NCBI RefSeq assembly: GCF_014649495.1
Contig: NZ_BMTD01000015.1
Location: 170,192 to 234,191 of the forward strand
Length of the DNA stretch: 64,000 bases
Direction: 5' to 3'
Origin: Streptomyces filipinensis
Lineage (GTDB): Bacteria; Actinomycetota; Actinomycetes; Streptomycetales; Streptomycetaceae
Each line of letters begins with the position of its first letter. The stretch's first letter is position 1. This document shows positions 52,796-62,061 of the stretch, piece after piece. The notes below the pieces were generated by a model that searched no databases, was not told the origin of the DNA, and worked only from the letters and a program-made list of their open reading frames with translations. The translations under genes and the position numbers were made by a program.

Positions 52796-55753
52796 CTACC
52801 GCGGGGTTCGGCGCAGGTCCGGCGCCAGGGGCGGCCACTCAGCGCTCACCGCCTCGACGAGCGCCTCGGGGAGGCCCAGGAGGCGCAGTGCGTCGGGCAG
52901 CGTGGCCGCCCCGACGACCGTGGACACCGCGGCCTGCGCGGCCTGCGCGTACCGTGCCCGGGCTCCGGAGTGGTCTCCGCGTACCTCGGCCGTCCTGCCC
53001 AGGCCGGCCAGCGTACGGACGCGGTTGGCGGCCCCTTTCACCCCATGCGGGTCGAGGTGCTCCAGTGCCTGGGTGTAGCGGCTCTCCGCCGTGGCCCGGT
53101 CCCGCTCCGCCAGGGCGATGTCGCCGAGGCCGCGCAACGGCGCCGCCAGGGCCGCGGTGCTGCCGGCGCGGCGGGCGAACTCGGCTGACCGCGTGTAGTC
53201 CGCCCTTGCCGCCGCCGGGTCGACGTCGGCGCGCAGGTCCCCCCGGTTGGCCAGAAGGTCGGCGCAGTCCTCCAGCGCGTCCAGCTCTTCGGCCAGGGTG
53301 AGTGCCTCGTCGGTGAGGGCGACCGCCGTGCGCCGGTCACCCCGTGTGCGCGCGGCGCCGGCGAGCGCGTCCAGCGTCAGCGCGGCGCCCCAGCGGTCGC
53401 CCTGCGCACGGAACTCCCTGGCCGCCGCCTGGAAGGCCCGTTCGGCCTCGGCGAGGTCGCCGTCGCCGAGCGCGCCGAACCCGGTCACATACCGCGCGAC
53501 GGCCCTGGCCCACGGTTCACGGCTGTCACGCTGGGCCGAGACGAGAGCGAACGCACCCTGCGGGTCCCCCTCGCTCGTCGCGTTGTGCGTCATCCACAGC
53601 AGCAGGGCCGCCGGGTGACGACCCGACCGGCCGTCCGACCACACCGCGGTCAGCGCCTTGCCCGCCGATGCCCGGTGCCGACGCCACACTTCCCGTCCGG
53701 CCGCGCCGGCCGCGGCGATCAGCACCGAGATCGCGTACTCCTCGCCCAGGCCGTCCGGGGGCGTGTCGCCGACGGCATCGAGAAGGGTGCGTGCCGGTGG
53801 GGCCAGCGTGCCGGAAGCGCCGCGTATCCACAGGTACGTCGAGGCCGCGGCGATCAGTTCCAGGGCCGTTCCGGTCTCGCGCGCCCCGACCGCCCAGTGC
53901 ACGGCCGCCTGCAGGTCGGGCTGCTCCGCCGCGAGCGCCGGCAGCAGCTCCAGTTGCTCACGGCGCCGCAGCCCGGGGTCTGCGGCGCGCAGCAGGTCCA
54001 GCAGTGTGCCGGCGTGGACGCGCCGTACCGGCTCCGTCTCACCCGCGGCGTCCAGTCGCTCGGCGCCGTAGGCACGGATCGTCTCCAGCATGCGGCAGCG
54101 GCCGCCCGTCCACTCCAGCAGGGACTTGTCGGCGAGGGACTGCAGGGTCTCCTCGTCCGTGTCGCAGACCCGCAGCGCGGAGGCGACACTCGCCCCGCCG
54201 GCGAACACCGAGAAGCGCCGGGCGGCCCGCTGCTCCGGCTCCGGCAGCAGGTCCCAGCTCCAGCCGACCACCGAGCGCAGTGTGCGGTGCCGGGTCTCGG
54301 GACTGCGGCTGCCGCGCTCGGTCACACCGAGCCGGTCGTGCAGCCGGGCCGAGAGCTCCGCCAGCGTCAGGGTGCGCAGCCGGGCCGCCGCCAGCTCGAT
54401 GGCCAGCGGCAGGTTGTCGAGAGCGGTGCAGACGCGCCGTAAGGTCCCGGGGTCGGGGACGAACGCCCGGCGCGCGGCCCGGGCCCGGTCGGTGAAGAGT
54501 TCCGCCGCGGCGGCGTCGTCGAGCGGCCGTACGGGATGGAGGTGTTCGCCGATGACACCCAGCGGTTCGCGGCTCGTCGCCAGCACGCGCAGGCGCGGGC
54601 ACATCGCCAGCAGACGGGCCGCCAGTACGGCGATCTCCTCCACCAGGTGCTCGCAGTTGTCCAGGACGAGCAGCAGCCGCCGGCCGGACAGGGCCGTGAC
54701 CAGGCGGTCCAGCGGGCCCTGGGTCCCGGCCGCCGTGTGCAGCGCGCTCTCCCGCAGGCCAAGGGCGCCCAGGAGGGCCTGCGGCAGGACGGCGGCGTCG
54801 CGCAGCGCGGCCAGTTCCACGAAACACACCTCGTCGTCGGTCTTCTCCGCCACCTGTGCGGACAGCCGCGTCTTGCCGACGCCGCCTGGACCGGTCAGGG
54901 TCACCAGCCGGCCCTCACGCAGGAGTTGCCGGACCTCGGTCACCTCCTCGGCACGGCCGACGAATGGGGTGAGCGGGGCCGGCGGGGCGGCGGGAGCGGG
55001 GGACGCGTCGGCGCGCAGCAGCTCGCCGTGGAGTGCGGCGAGCTCCGCGGACGGATCTGCGCCCAGCTCGTCGGCGAGGTGCCGCCTGACCTTCTCGAAG
55101 ACGACCAGGGCCTCGGCCTGGGCGCCGTCCGCGTGCAGCGCCCGCATCAGCAGCCCGGCGAGGCGCTCGCGCAGTGGATGGCGGTCGAGGAGTTCACGCA
55201 ACTCAGGTACGGCCGCGCGGTGTTCGCCGAGGCACAGCTGGGCTTCGAGCCGGTCCTCCAGTGCCGCCAGCCGCAGTTCCTCCAGCCGTACGGCGGCCGC
55301 GCGGGCCGACGCGCTGTCGGCGACGTCGGCGAGCGCCGGGCCCCGCCACAGCTGGAGCGCCTGACGCAGCAGCGGCAGGGCCGTGCCGGCATCACCCTCC
55401 CCCAGTGCCGAACGGCCCTCCCGCGCCAGCCGTTCGAACCGGCCGGCGTCCACGTCCTCGGCGGCGACGGCGATCCGATAGCCGGCTCCCGTCCGTTCGA
55501 TCGCCGCCGTGTCGCCCAGGGCCGAACGCAGCCGGGACACCTGGGACTGGATCGCGTGGGCGGACGGCACCGCGCCTTCCGGTCCACCCGCCCCGACGGC
55601 CCCGATGTCCTCCGCCAGCCGGTCGGTCGGGACGACCTCGCCGGGGGTGACGAGCAGCAGTGCCAGCAGTGCTCGCCGCGCCGGTCCGCCCAGGGGCAGC
55701 TCAGCACCCTCGTCGCCCCACGCCTGTGTCCCGCCGAGGATTCCGAAGCGCAT
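52796..55753 (-). CDS. AfsR/SARP-type regulator with NB-ARC and TPR domains
   Basis: A 985-residue regulator of the AfsR type. The order is an OmpR-like winged HTH (~10-95: LALLLVTPGEVVPTDRLAED), a bacterial transcriptional activation domain (~100-245), an ATPase domain with Walker A VTLTGPGGVGKTRLSAQVAE and Walker B LLLVLDNCEHLVEEIAVLAA, then helical and TPR repeats to the end. AfsR-type proteins respond to ATP and often control secondary metabolism, but no biosynthetic cluster is next to it. ATG 55753 is preferred over 55777 because the conserved MRFGILGG motif begins there. No ribosome-binding site is visible, so it may be leaderless. Confidence 0.9.
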   Translation of the reverse strand: MRFGILGGTQAWGDEGAELPLGGPARRALLALLLVTPGEVVPTDRLAEDIGAVGAGGPEGAVPSAHAIQSQVSRLRSALGDTAAIERTGAGYRIAVAAEDVDAGRFERLAREGRSALGEGDAGTALPLLRQALQLWRGPALADVADSASARAAAVRLEELRLAALEDRLEAQLCLGEHRAAVPELRELLDRHPLRERLAGLLMRALHADGAQAEALVVFEKVRRHLADELGADPSAELAALHGELLRADASPAPAAPPAPLTPFVGRAEEVTEVRQLLREGRLVTLTGPGGVGKTRLSAQVAEKTDDEVCFVELAALRDAAVLPQALLGALGLRESALHTAAGTQGPLDRLVTALSGRRLLLVLDNCEHLVEEIAVLAARLLAMCPRLRVLATSREPLGVIGEHLHPVRPLDDAAAAELFTDRARAARRAFVPDPGTLRRVCTALDNLPLAIELAAARLRTLTLAELSARLHDRLGVTERGSRSPETRHRTLRSVVGWSWDLLPEPEQRAARRFSVFAGGASVASALRVCDTDEETLQSLADKSLLEWTGGRCRMLETIRAYGAERLDAAGETEPVRRVHAGTLLDLLRAADPGLRRREQLELLPALAAEQPDLQAAVHWAVGARETGTALELIAAASTYLWIRGASGTLAPPARTLLDAVGDTPPDGLGEEYAISVLIAAAGAAGREVWRRHRASAGKALTAVWSDGRSGRHPAALLLWMTHNATSEGDPQGAFALVSAQRDSREPWARAVARYVTGFGALGDGDLAEAERAFQAAAREFRAQGDRWGAALTLDALAGAARTRGDRRTAVALTDEALTLAEELDALEDCADLLANRGDLRADVDPAAARADYTRSAEFARRAGSTAALAAPLRGLGDIALAERDRATAESRYTQALEHLDPHGVKGAANRVRTLAGLGRTAEVRGDHSGARARYAQAAQAAVSTVVGAATLPDALRLLGLPEALVEAVSAEWPPLAPDLRRTPR

Positions 55754-55813
55754 GCAGGTCATTATCCACTCGGACAACTCCCCGTACCCCTTGGGCCGGT
55801 GAGCCGACGACGG

Positions 55814-56578
55814 TCACACGATCGGGCCGAGGTACGTACCACCGGACACGTCGATGGTGCGCCCGGTGATCCACCGTCCCCCGGGGCCCACCAGGAAGCC
55901 GACGACGTCGGCCACGTCCTCGGGCTCCCCGAGGCGGCCCAGCGCCGTGATCGCCTCAAGTCCCGCGACCACTTCGGGAATCGAGGTGTAGCCGGCGGTC
56001 AGATCGGTCCGTACCGCGCCCGGCGCCACCGTGTTGACCGTGATCCCGCGCCGGCCCAACTCGTTGGCCAGCGACGGGGCCAGTGATTCGACCGCGGCCT
56101 TGGTGACGGTGTAGCCGATCTGCGTGGACACGGCGAACCGGCTGGCGGTGGACCCCACGTTGACGACGCGTCCGCCGTCGTTCAGCAGGGGCAGCGCCCG
56201 CTGGATCACGAAGAACGGCGCGGTGACGTTGACCGCCAGCAGCCTGTCCCACTCGTCCGCGCTCACCTGGGAGATCGAACTCGTCGAGGAGATGCCCGCG
56301 TTGTTGACCAGGATGTCCAGCCCGCGTCCCGTGAGTCCGGCGACCAGCCCCTCGAACACCTTGTCCACCGCACCCTCCTCCCCGAACCGTGCCTGGATGG
56401 TGAAAGCCCGGCCGCCGGCCTCCTCGATCCGCGTCACGGTCTCCTTGGCCGCGTCGTCGTTGCCGCCGTAGTGGATCGCGACCAGTGCTCCCTCGGCGGC
56501 CAGCCGCAGGGCCACCGCCCGGCCGATGCCCCGCGACCCACCGGTCACCAGTGCCGTCTTGCCCGTCAGTTCACCCAT
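55814..56578 (-). CDS. SDR-family oxidoreductase
   Basis: A 254-residue classical short-chain dehydrogenase. The cofactor motif is TALVTGGSRGIGRAVALRLA, the structural motif is ILVNNAGISST, the catalytic Ser is in VNVGSTASRF and the Tyr/Lys pair in YTVTKAAVES. GAGGAG precedes the ATG at 56578. The neighbouring LysR regulator, quinone oxidoreductase and SnoaL-like gene suggest a small redox locus. The substrate is unknown. Confidence 0.92.
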   Translation of the reverse strand: MGELTGKTALVTGGSRGIGRAVALRLAAEGALVAIHYGGNDDAAKETVTRIEEAGGRAFTIQARFGEEGAVDKVFEGLVAGLTGRGLDILVNNAGISSTSSISQVSADEWDRLLAVNVTAPFFVIQRALPLLNDGGRVVNVGSTASRFAVSTQIGYTVTKAAVESLAPSLANELGRRGITVNTVAPGAVRTDLTAGYTSIPEVVAGLEAITALGRLGEPEDVADVVGFLVGPGGRWITGRTIDVSGGTYLGPIV

Positions 56579-56670
56579 CGTCCGCTCCTCGCTCGGCGGC
56601 CGGTCCTCGGTGCGGAACCGGCGATGGCCCCACACTCGCGGCGACGGCTCACCGTGCGCTCACCGCGGGC

Positions 56671-57633
56671 TCACCGGGGCACGGCGCGGAGCGCGAGTTT
56701 GGGATGGTCGGCGTCGGGGAGCCAGTCGCGCTGTGGTTTGTACTCCAGCCAGCGCCGGCTACGGCCGGCTTCGGTGAAGCCGCGCAGCAAGGTGTCGAGC
56801 AGCAGGTGGCGGGCCGACTCCCGCCATGCCAGCGACCACGCGTACAGGGGTGTCGGCTCGACGAGCGGGACGGAGCGCAGGCCCGCGTGGTCCGGCAGTG
56901 GGGCGTCTGCGGGGAAGACGGTGAAGCCCTCGGGGTCGGTGCGGAGGTTCTGGACGAGGTGGTCCAGGCCCAGATTGGGGCCGTCGTGCCGCCGCGTGAT
57001 CCGGAACTCGTCGGCGAAGCGGCGCAGGAAGTCCAGGCGGTTGAGTTCGGCCGGGCACCACAGGACGCTGTCGCGCAGGTCGGCCGGGCGCAGTGCAGCG
57101 GCATCGGCCAACGGGTGGGACGGGCCGACCAGCACGTCGACGGGTTCCAGCCGCACCAGACGCTGGGTCAGTCCCGCATCCCTTCCGTCGGGCAGCGGGT
57201 GTACCCGGCCGAATCCCAGGTCCGTGTCACCGCGCAGCAGCGCCTGCGCGACTGACGGCCAGTCGCGTCCCGGGCTCGGTTCCCACCGCACCGCGCCAAG
57301 CGCCACGACCGCCTCGGCGACCGTGCGCATCGGCGCGTACAGATGACCCCACGTGTCGATCCGTACGACCGGTCCGGCGCCCGACACGGCCGCGACCGCC
57401 CGCTCGCCCGCGGCAAGCGCCTCGCGCGCGGCCGGCAGGAACCGCTCCCCCGCCTCGCTCAGCCGGATCCCGCCCCGGCGCTCGAACAACCGCACCCCCA
57501 GCAAGTCCTCCAGCCGCGCGATGCGTTTGGAGAGCGCCTGCTGACTGGTGCTCAGCTGTTCTGCGGCCCGTCCGAAGTGCAGGGTCCCGGCGGTCGCGAC
57601 GAAGGCGCGGACCAGGGTGAGGTCGAGGTCCAT
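56671..57633 (-). CDS. LysR-family transcriptional regulator
   Basis: A 320-residue regulator. The N-terminal winged HTH reads MDLDLTLVRAFVATAGTLHF then GRAAEQLSTSQQALSKRIAR, and the substrate-binding domain follows (LEPVDVLVGPSHPLADAAAL). The ATG at 57633 faces the divergent quinone oxidoreductase at 57784, with 150 bp between starts, so it probably controls that gene. It is also followed by the SDR gene on its own strand. Confidence 0.9.
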   Translation of the reverse strand: MDLDLTLVRAFVATAGTLHFGRAAEQLSTSQQALSKRIARLEDLLGVRLFERRGGIRLSEAGERFLPAAREALAAGERAVAAVSGAGPVVRIDTWGHLYAPMRTVAEAVVALGAVRWEPSPGRDWPSVAQALLRGDTDLGFGRVHPLPDGRDAGLTQRLVRLEPVDVLVGPSHPLADAAALRPADLRDSVLWCPAELNRLDFLRRFADEFRITRRHDGPNLGLDHLVQNLRTDPEGFTVFPADAPLPDHAGLRSVPLVEPTPLYAWSLAWRESARHLLLDTLLRGFTEAGRSRRWLEYKPQRDWLPDADHPKLALRAVPR

Positions 57634-57783
57634 GCCGCTGACCTTATGCGACAACCGCGCGTTGTCGGCCGGGTGGCTTGGTTGTTGGCCGGGCCGCCGC
57701 ACCACGCGGTCAGATGATCCCGGAAGCCACACCACTGGAAGCCACGCAGAGGGATGGCCCGGGCCACCGAGGAGATGACCACG

Positions 57784-58704
57784 ATGAAAGCCTTCGTACC
57801 GACCGGAGATCCCGCCGAGCCGGTCGTGCTCGCCGACGTCGACGAGCCGACGCCGCGCCCCGACGAGGCGCTGGTGAAGGTCGAGGCGTTCTCGGTCAAC
57901 CGGGGTGAGACGTTCAAACTGGAGAGGCCCGCCCTCGGCGAGCGCCCTGGCAAGGACATCGCTGGCCTGGTGGTGCAGCCGGCCGCCGACGGCAGCGGGC
58001 CGTCCGGGATCACGCGGGTCGTCGGCCACCCCATGGCGGGCGGCTGGGCGGAGTACGTGGCGGTGCCGACCGGCGCGCTCGCCGAACTGCCGGGCGAGGT
58101 CTCCGTGCTCCAGGGCGCGGCACTGCCGCTGGCCGGGCTCACCGCGCTGCGGCTGCTGCGCGCCGCCGGGCCGGTGCCGGGCCGGCGGGTCCTGCTGACC
58201 GGTGCCTCGGGAGGCGTGGGTCACTTCGTCACCGAACTCGCGGCCGCCGCCGGCGCCCAGGTCACCGCCGTGACCAGGGACGCCGACCGAGGCGCCCGGC
58301 TCGCGGAACTCGGCGCCGCCGAGATCGTGCACGACGTCGCCGATGCCCGGGGCCCGTACGACATCGTGCTGGAGTCGACCGGCGGCCAGGCCCTGCCCCT
58401 GGCGCTCGCGCGGCTCGCCAGGCGGGGCACGCTGATCTGGTTCGGGCAGGCCAGCCGCACACCGGCGACGCTCGACTTCTTCGACTTCTTCGCCGGTCCG
58501 GAATCGGCTGTCATCCGCCACTTCCACTACCTCGACGCCGACACCCGGCTCGACGACGACCTGGCGGCACTCGTCCGGCTGACCGCCGAAAGCCGTCTGC
58601 ACCCCGAGATCGGCCGTGTCGCGGACTGGACGGACACCGCGACCACCCTCACCGATCTGCGCGACCGCCGCATCCGCGGCAAGGCCGTCCTCACCCTGTC
58701 CTGA
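57784..58704 (+). CDS. NADP-dependent quinone oxidoreductase (MDR superfamily)
   Basis: A 306-residue zinc-independent dehydrogenase/reductase. The N-terminal half has VKVEAFSVNRGETFKL, and the Rossmann motif is VLLTGASGGVGHFVTELAAA. Catalytic-zinc cysteines are absent. GGAG lies 8 bp before ATG 57784, which is why I prefer it to ATG 57775. It is followed 47 bp later by a SnoaL-like gene on the same strand, and faces the LysR regulator. Confidence 0.9.
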   Translation: MKAFVPTGDPAEPVVLADVDEPTPRPDEALVKVEAFSVNRGETFKLERPALGERPGKDIAGLVVQPAADGSGPSGITRVVGHPMAGGWAEYVAVPTGALAELPGEVSVLQGAALPLAGLTALRLLRAAGPVPGRRVLLTGASGGVGHFVTELAAAAGAQVTAVTRDADRGARLAELGAAEIVHDVADARGPYDIVLESTGGQALPLALARLARRGTLIWFGQASRTPATLDFFDFFAGPESAVIRHFHYLDADTRLDDDLAALVRLTAESRLHPEIGRVADWTDTATTLTDLRDRRIRGKAVLTLS

Positions 58705-58751
58705 ACCACGCCGGAACCACCCGCCGCAAGAACGACCGAAGGAGCAAGACC

Positions 58752-59189
58752 ATGACCACCACCACCGACCCCAGGGCCATCGTGATCCGTTACATCGAGG
58801 CCGTGCGCGACGGCGCCGCCGATGTCATCCACGACAGCTTCTGCGCGGACGCGACCTGGCACTACCCGGGCGCCCTGCCCATCTCCAAGGTCTGGCACGG
58901 GCGCGAACAGATCATCAACGACTTCCTCGGCAGCATGGGACCCGTCCTCGTCCCCGGCACCCTGGAGATCGAGCTGGTCAGCACCATCGCCGAGGGCGAC
59001 CGGGTGGTGGCCGAATGGACCTCCAAGGCCAAGACCGTGTACGGCGGCACCTACGACAACCGCTGCCTCGGCATCTACACGGTGCGCGACGGCAGGATCG
59101 CCTCCGTCGTCGAATACGCCGACACCCAGCACGTGGCCGCGACGCTCTTCCCCGGCCATGACGCCCACGGGCCCGCCGGTACCGAGTGA
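58752..59189 (+). CDS. SnoaL/NTF2-like protein
   Basis: A 145-residue protein with an NTF2-like cone fold pattern: helix RAIVIRYIEAVRDGAADVIH, then HYPGALPISKVWHGREQI and strands EIELVSTIAEGDRVVAEW and RIASVVEYADTQHV. Members are polyketide cyclases, hydrolases or ligand-binding proteins; the active residues here are not conserved enough to choose. AGGAG precedes the ATG. It forms a two-gene operon with the quinone oxidoreductase. Confidence 0.8.
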   Translation: MTTTTDPRAIVIRYIEAVRDGAADVIHDSFCADATWHYPGALPISKVWHGREQIINDFLGSMGPVLVPGTLEIELVSTIAEGDRVVAEWTSKAKTVYGGTYDNRCLGIYTVRDGRIASVVEYADTQHVAATLFPGHDAHGPAGTE

Positions 59190-59201
59190 GCCGCGTCCGG
59201 C

Positions 59202-59870
59202 TCAGCCCCCGTGGGGCCTGGCCAGACCGTGGTCGTAGGCGAAGATCACTGCCTGGACGCGGTCACGGGCGCCGATCTTGGACAGGACACGGCCGACGTG
59301 GGTCTTGACCGTGGACTCGGACAGGACGAACCGGCCGGCGATCTCACCGTTGCTCCAGCCCTTGCCGATGGCGACGAGGATCTCGCGCTCGCGGTCGGTG
59401 AGGGAGCTCAGTCTCGGGTCCTCGGCGGAGCCGTCACCGCCGGGGGGCACGAGACGGGCGAACTCGTGGAGGAGGCGGCGGGTGAGCGCGGGGGCGATCA
59501 CGGCGTCTCCGACGGCCACCGCGCGGATGCCCGCCAGAAGTTCCTCGGGGCGGGCGTCCTTGAGGAGGAAGCCGCTGGCTCCGGCGCGCAGAGCCGCGTA
59601 CACGTACTCGTCGATGTCGAAGGTGGTCAGGACGAGGACGCGGGAGCGGTCGCCGGCGGCGACGATCCTGCGGGTGGCCTCGATGCCGTCCATGCCGGGC
59701 ATGCGGACGTCCATGAGGACGACGTCGGGGCGGAGTTCGGCGGCCTTGCGGACCGCTTCCGCCCCGTGCGCGGCCTCGCCGACCACCTCCGTCTCGGGCA
59801 CGGAGTCGAGAAGCATGCGGAAGCCGTACCGCTGGAGCGGCTGGTCGTCCACGACGAGCACGGTGGTCAC
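59202..59870 (-). CDS. Response regulator, NarL/LuxR family
   Basis: A 222-residue regulator. The receiver has the acidic pair VLVVDDQPLQRYG and phosphoacceptor in VVLMDVRMPGMDGIEATRRI. The Thr of LVLTTFD and Lys of FLLKDARPEEL are present. The LuxR HTH (~155-215) is LTDREREILVAIGKGWSNGE then LSESTVKTHVGRVLSKIGAR. GTG 59870 overlaps the kinase stop (GTGA). It is the last gene of an ABC-transporter/kinase/regulator operon, and probably regulates the operon itself. Confidence 0.92.
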   Translation of the reverse strand: MTTVLVVDDQPLQRYGFRMLLDSVPETEVVGEAAHGAEAVRKAAELRPDVVLMDVRMPGMDGIEATRRIVAAGDRSRVLVLTTFDIDEYVYAALRAGASGFLLKDARPEELLAGIRAVAVGDAVIAPALTRRLLHEFARLVPPGGDGSAEDPRLSSLTDREREILVAIGKGWSNGEIAGRFVLSESTVKTHVGRVLSKIGARDRVQAVIFAYDHGLARPHGG

Positions 59871-61174
59871 CGGGCACCGTCCTGGGGAGTGAGGTCGAGG
59901 TCGGCCCGTACCGTCCAGCCGGTGCCCGCGGGGCCCGCGCTGACGTGCCCTCCGTAGAGCGCCGCTCGTTCTCGCATGCCCACCAGGCCGTGTCCTTCCT
60001 CGTTCGCCGTGCGGGGACGGCCGGCCGGGTCTGGTGGGCCGGAGTCCTGGACGGTGATGGTCAGCCGTGGGTCCTCCACGACGATCGCCAGACTGGCACG
60101 CGCGCCGGCGCCGGCGTGCTTCAAGGTGTTCGTCAGAGCCTCCTGCACGATGCGGTAGACCGTGAGCTGCACCCCGCTGTCGAGGGCGTCGAAGTCTCCG
60201 GCCGTACGGTAGACGACCTCCAGGCCGGCGGCGCGCACCCCCTCGCACAGCGCGTCGATGTCCATGAGACCGGGCTGCGGTCTCAGCTCGGGCTCGGCCG
60301 GCGGTCCGTCCGCCTCACGCAGTACGCCGAGTACCCGGCGCAGTTCGCCCAGGGCCTGACGGCCGGTGTCCCCGATGAGGTGCAGCGCCTCCCTGCCCCG
60401 TTCCGGAGCGGCACCGGCGGCATAGGCCCCCGCGTCGGCGAGCGTGATGATGACGGACAGGTTGTGGCCGACGATGTCGTGCATCTCCCGGGCCACTCGT
60501 GTCCGTTCGGCGGCGACGGCGAGTCTGTCGCGCTGGTCGCGTTCGATCTCCAGGCGTGCCGCACGGTCCCGCAGTCCGGCCAGTTGGGCCCGCCGGATAC
60601 GGATCATCAGGCCGAGCGCGAGTGCCGCGGTCGCCGTGCTGAGCAGGAAGAACAGTGCGTCCCATACCGACATCGCCGCCGACACCCGGGCCGCGACCAG
60701 GCCGAGCGCACCCGCGCTGACCGCGCAGGCCCAGGGGAGCTGCCGCAGCCGCCCGTGCAGGGCCAGGCTGTACAGGGCGACGAAGAGCGCGACGTCCGCA
60801 CGGAGCACGGCGCCGAGGGACCACTGGAGGACGAACACGGCCGTGACGGCGCCGAAGGCGGCGGCGGGTTCCCGGCGTCGCCACAACAGCGGCAGCACCA
60901 GCCCCGCCTGCAGGGCCAGCATGCCCGCCACGGGCAACCGGGTGAACGCCAGGCGGAAGCGGCGCCGGCCGTCGCCGTCGCCGTCCCCGCCGATCACGCC
61001 GACCGCGTGCAGCAGGTCCGGCAGGCAGAACAGCAGGAAGACCAGGAGTACCACCGCGGTGTCCAGCACCCACGGGCGGGCCCGGTCGGCCTGCCGAAGC
61101 CGCTGGCCGACCCGGCCGAGCCGGGCGACCAGCGGCCCCATCCCGCTGAGATCTTCGGTGGTCACGGTGCTCAC
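59867..61174 (-). CDS. Membrane sensor histidine kinase, NarL/HisKA_3 type
   Basis: A ~435-residue sensor kinase. Five or six hydrophobic segments lie in the first ~190 residues (WVLDTAVVLLVFLLFCLPDL, VALFVALYSLALHGRL and others). The HisKA_3 phosphoacceptor is RTRVAREMHDIVGHNLSVII with His as acceptor. The HATPase region has RIVQEALTNTLKHAGAGA and the G-box GHGLVGMRERAALYGGHV. The start may be GTG 61174 or ATG 61141; neither has a strong ribosome-binding site. It is downstream of the ABC permease with a short gap and overlaps the response regulator by 4 bp. Confidence 0.88.
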   Translation of the reverse strand: MSTVTTEDLSGMGPLVARLGRVGQRLRQADRARPWVLDTAVVLLVFLLFCLPDLLHAVGVIGGDGDGDGRRRFRLAFTRLPVAGMLALQAGLVLPLLWRRREPAAAFGAVTAVFVLQWSLGAVLRADVALFVALYSLALHGRLRQLPWACAVSAGALGLVAARVSAAMSVWDALFFLLSTATAALALGLMIRIRRAQLAGLRDRAARLEIERDQRDRLAVAAERTRVAREMHDIVGHNLSVIITLADAGAYAAGAAPERGREALHLIGDTGRQALGELRRVLGVLREADGPPAEPELRPQPGLMDIDALCEGVRAAGLEVVYRTAGDFDALDSGVQLTVYRIVQEALTNTLKHAGAGARASLAIVVEDPRLTITVQDSGPPDPAGRPRTANEEGHGLVGMRERAALYGGHVSAGPAGTGWTVRADLDLTPQDGAR

Positions 61175-61209
61175 GTAGGTCACCGACCCATGATGCGGGT
61201 GGCTGCTGC

Positions 61210-62061
61210 TCAGACGTCGCTGCGCAGCAGCCGGTACGTCGCTCCGGCCAGCGCGAGGGCTGTCCAGCCGAGGAAGACCAGGAGTCCGGCGCCCGGCGAC
61301 AGGGTGGTCGAGTCGTGGGTCAGGGCGAAGACCGACTCGCCCGCATGGCTGGGGAGGTAGGGGTCGATGTCGCCCTGCCACGAGCTGGGCAGCAGGGAGA
61401 TCAGCCCGGGTACGAGCATGAGGGCGGCGACGAGCACCGAGATGCCGCCGGCCACCGACCGCAGCAGGGCGCCCAGCGCGGCGCCGATCACGCCGACCAG
61501 GCCCAGGTAGAGCCCGGCACCCAGGAGGCTGCGGACGACACCGGCGTGGCCGAGGCCCATGGCGGCGGGCGTACCGGAGACGATCTGGCTGCCGACGAGG
61601 AACGCGACGAACGCGCCGATGGTGGCGATGACCAGCGCGACCAGTCCGTACACCGCCGCCTTGGCCCACAGCACGGGCAGCCGGCGCGGCACCGTGGCCA
61701 GCGTCGAGCGGATCATGCCGGTGGAGTACTCGCCCGCCGTGACCAGGACGCCGAGCACACCGAGGGCCAGCTGTGCGAAGTTCGTGCCGAACAGGGACAG
61801 GCTCGCTGCCGTCGCGGTGGCGAAGTCGCGGTCCATGTGCCGGCCGGAGTCGAGATCGGACTTGTAGTGGCTCGCGGCGATGACGCCGAAGGCGACGAGG
61901 AACAGCAGGCCCAAGGCGAGGGTGATCCAGGTGGAGCGCAGGGACCAGAGCTTGGCCCACTCCGAGGCCAGCACGCGCCGTCCGGTCACCCGGTAGGCGG
62001 GGCGGGCTCGCACCGCCTGGTCGGTCTCGGGAGTCTCGTGGGTTGCCGTGAGGGTGCTCAT
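61210..62061 (-). CDS. ABC transporter permease (ABC2/DrrB-like)
   Basis: A 283-residue membrane protein with six predicted helices, beginning with RVLASEWAKLWSLRSTWITL. It includes conserved-type segments LGVLGVLVTAGEYSTGMIRS and LPSSWQGDIDPYLPSHAGES of the permeases used by DrrA-type ATPases in Gram-positive bacteria. Its start overlaps the ATPase stop by 4 bp (ATGA), so the transporter is made as one unit. The substrate is not inferable; self-resistance or peptide export are common roles. Confidence 0.88.
   Translation of the reverse strand: MSTLTATHETPETDQAVRARPAYRVTGRRVLASEWAKLWSLRSTWITLALGLLFLVAFGVIAASHYKSDLDSGRHMDRDFATATAASLSLFGTNFAQLALGVLGVLVTAGEYSTGMIRSTLATVPRRLPVLWAKAAVYGLVALVIATIGAFVAFLVGSQIVSGTPAAMGLGHAGVVRSLLGAGLYLGLVGVIGAALGALLRSVAGGISVLVAALMLVPGLISLLPSSWQGDIDPYLPSHAGESVFALTHDSTTLSPGAGLLVFLGWTALALAGATYRLLRSDV

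Noticed and set aside
53344..54495. A 383-codon plus-strand frame over the AfsR-like gene
   Set aside because: It is antisense to a gene with clear SARP and ATPase motifs and is an Arg/Pro-rich shadow.
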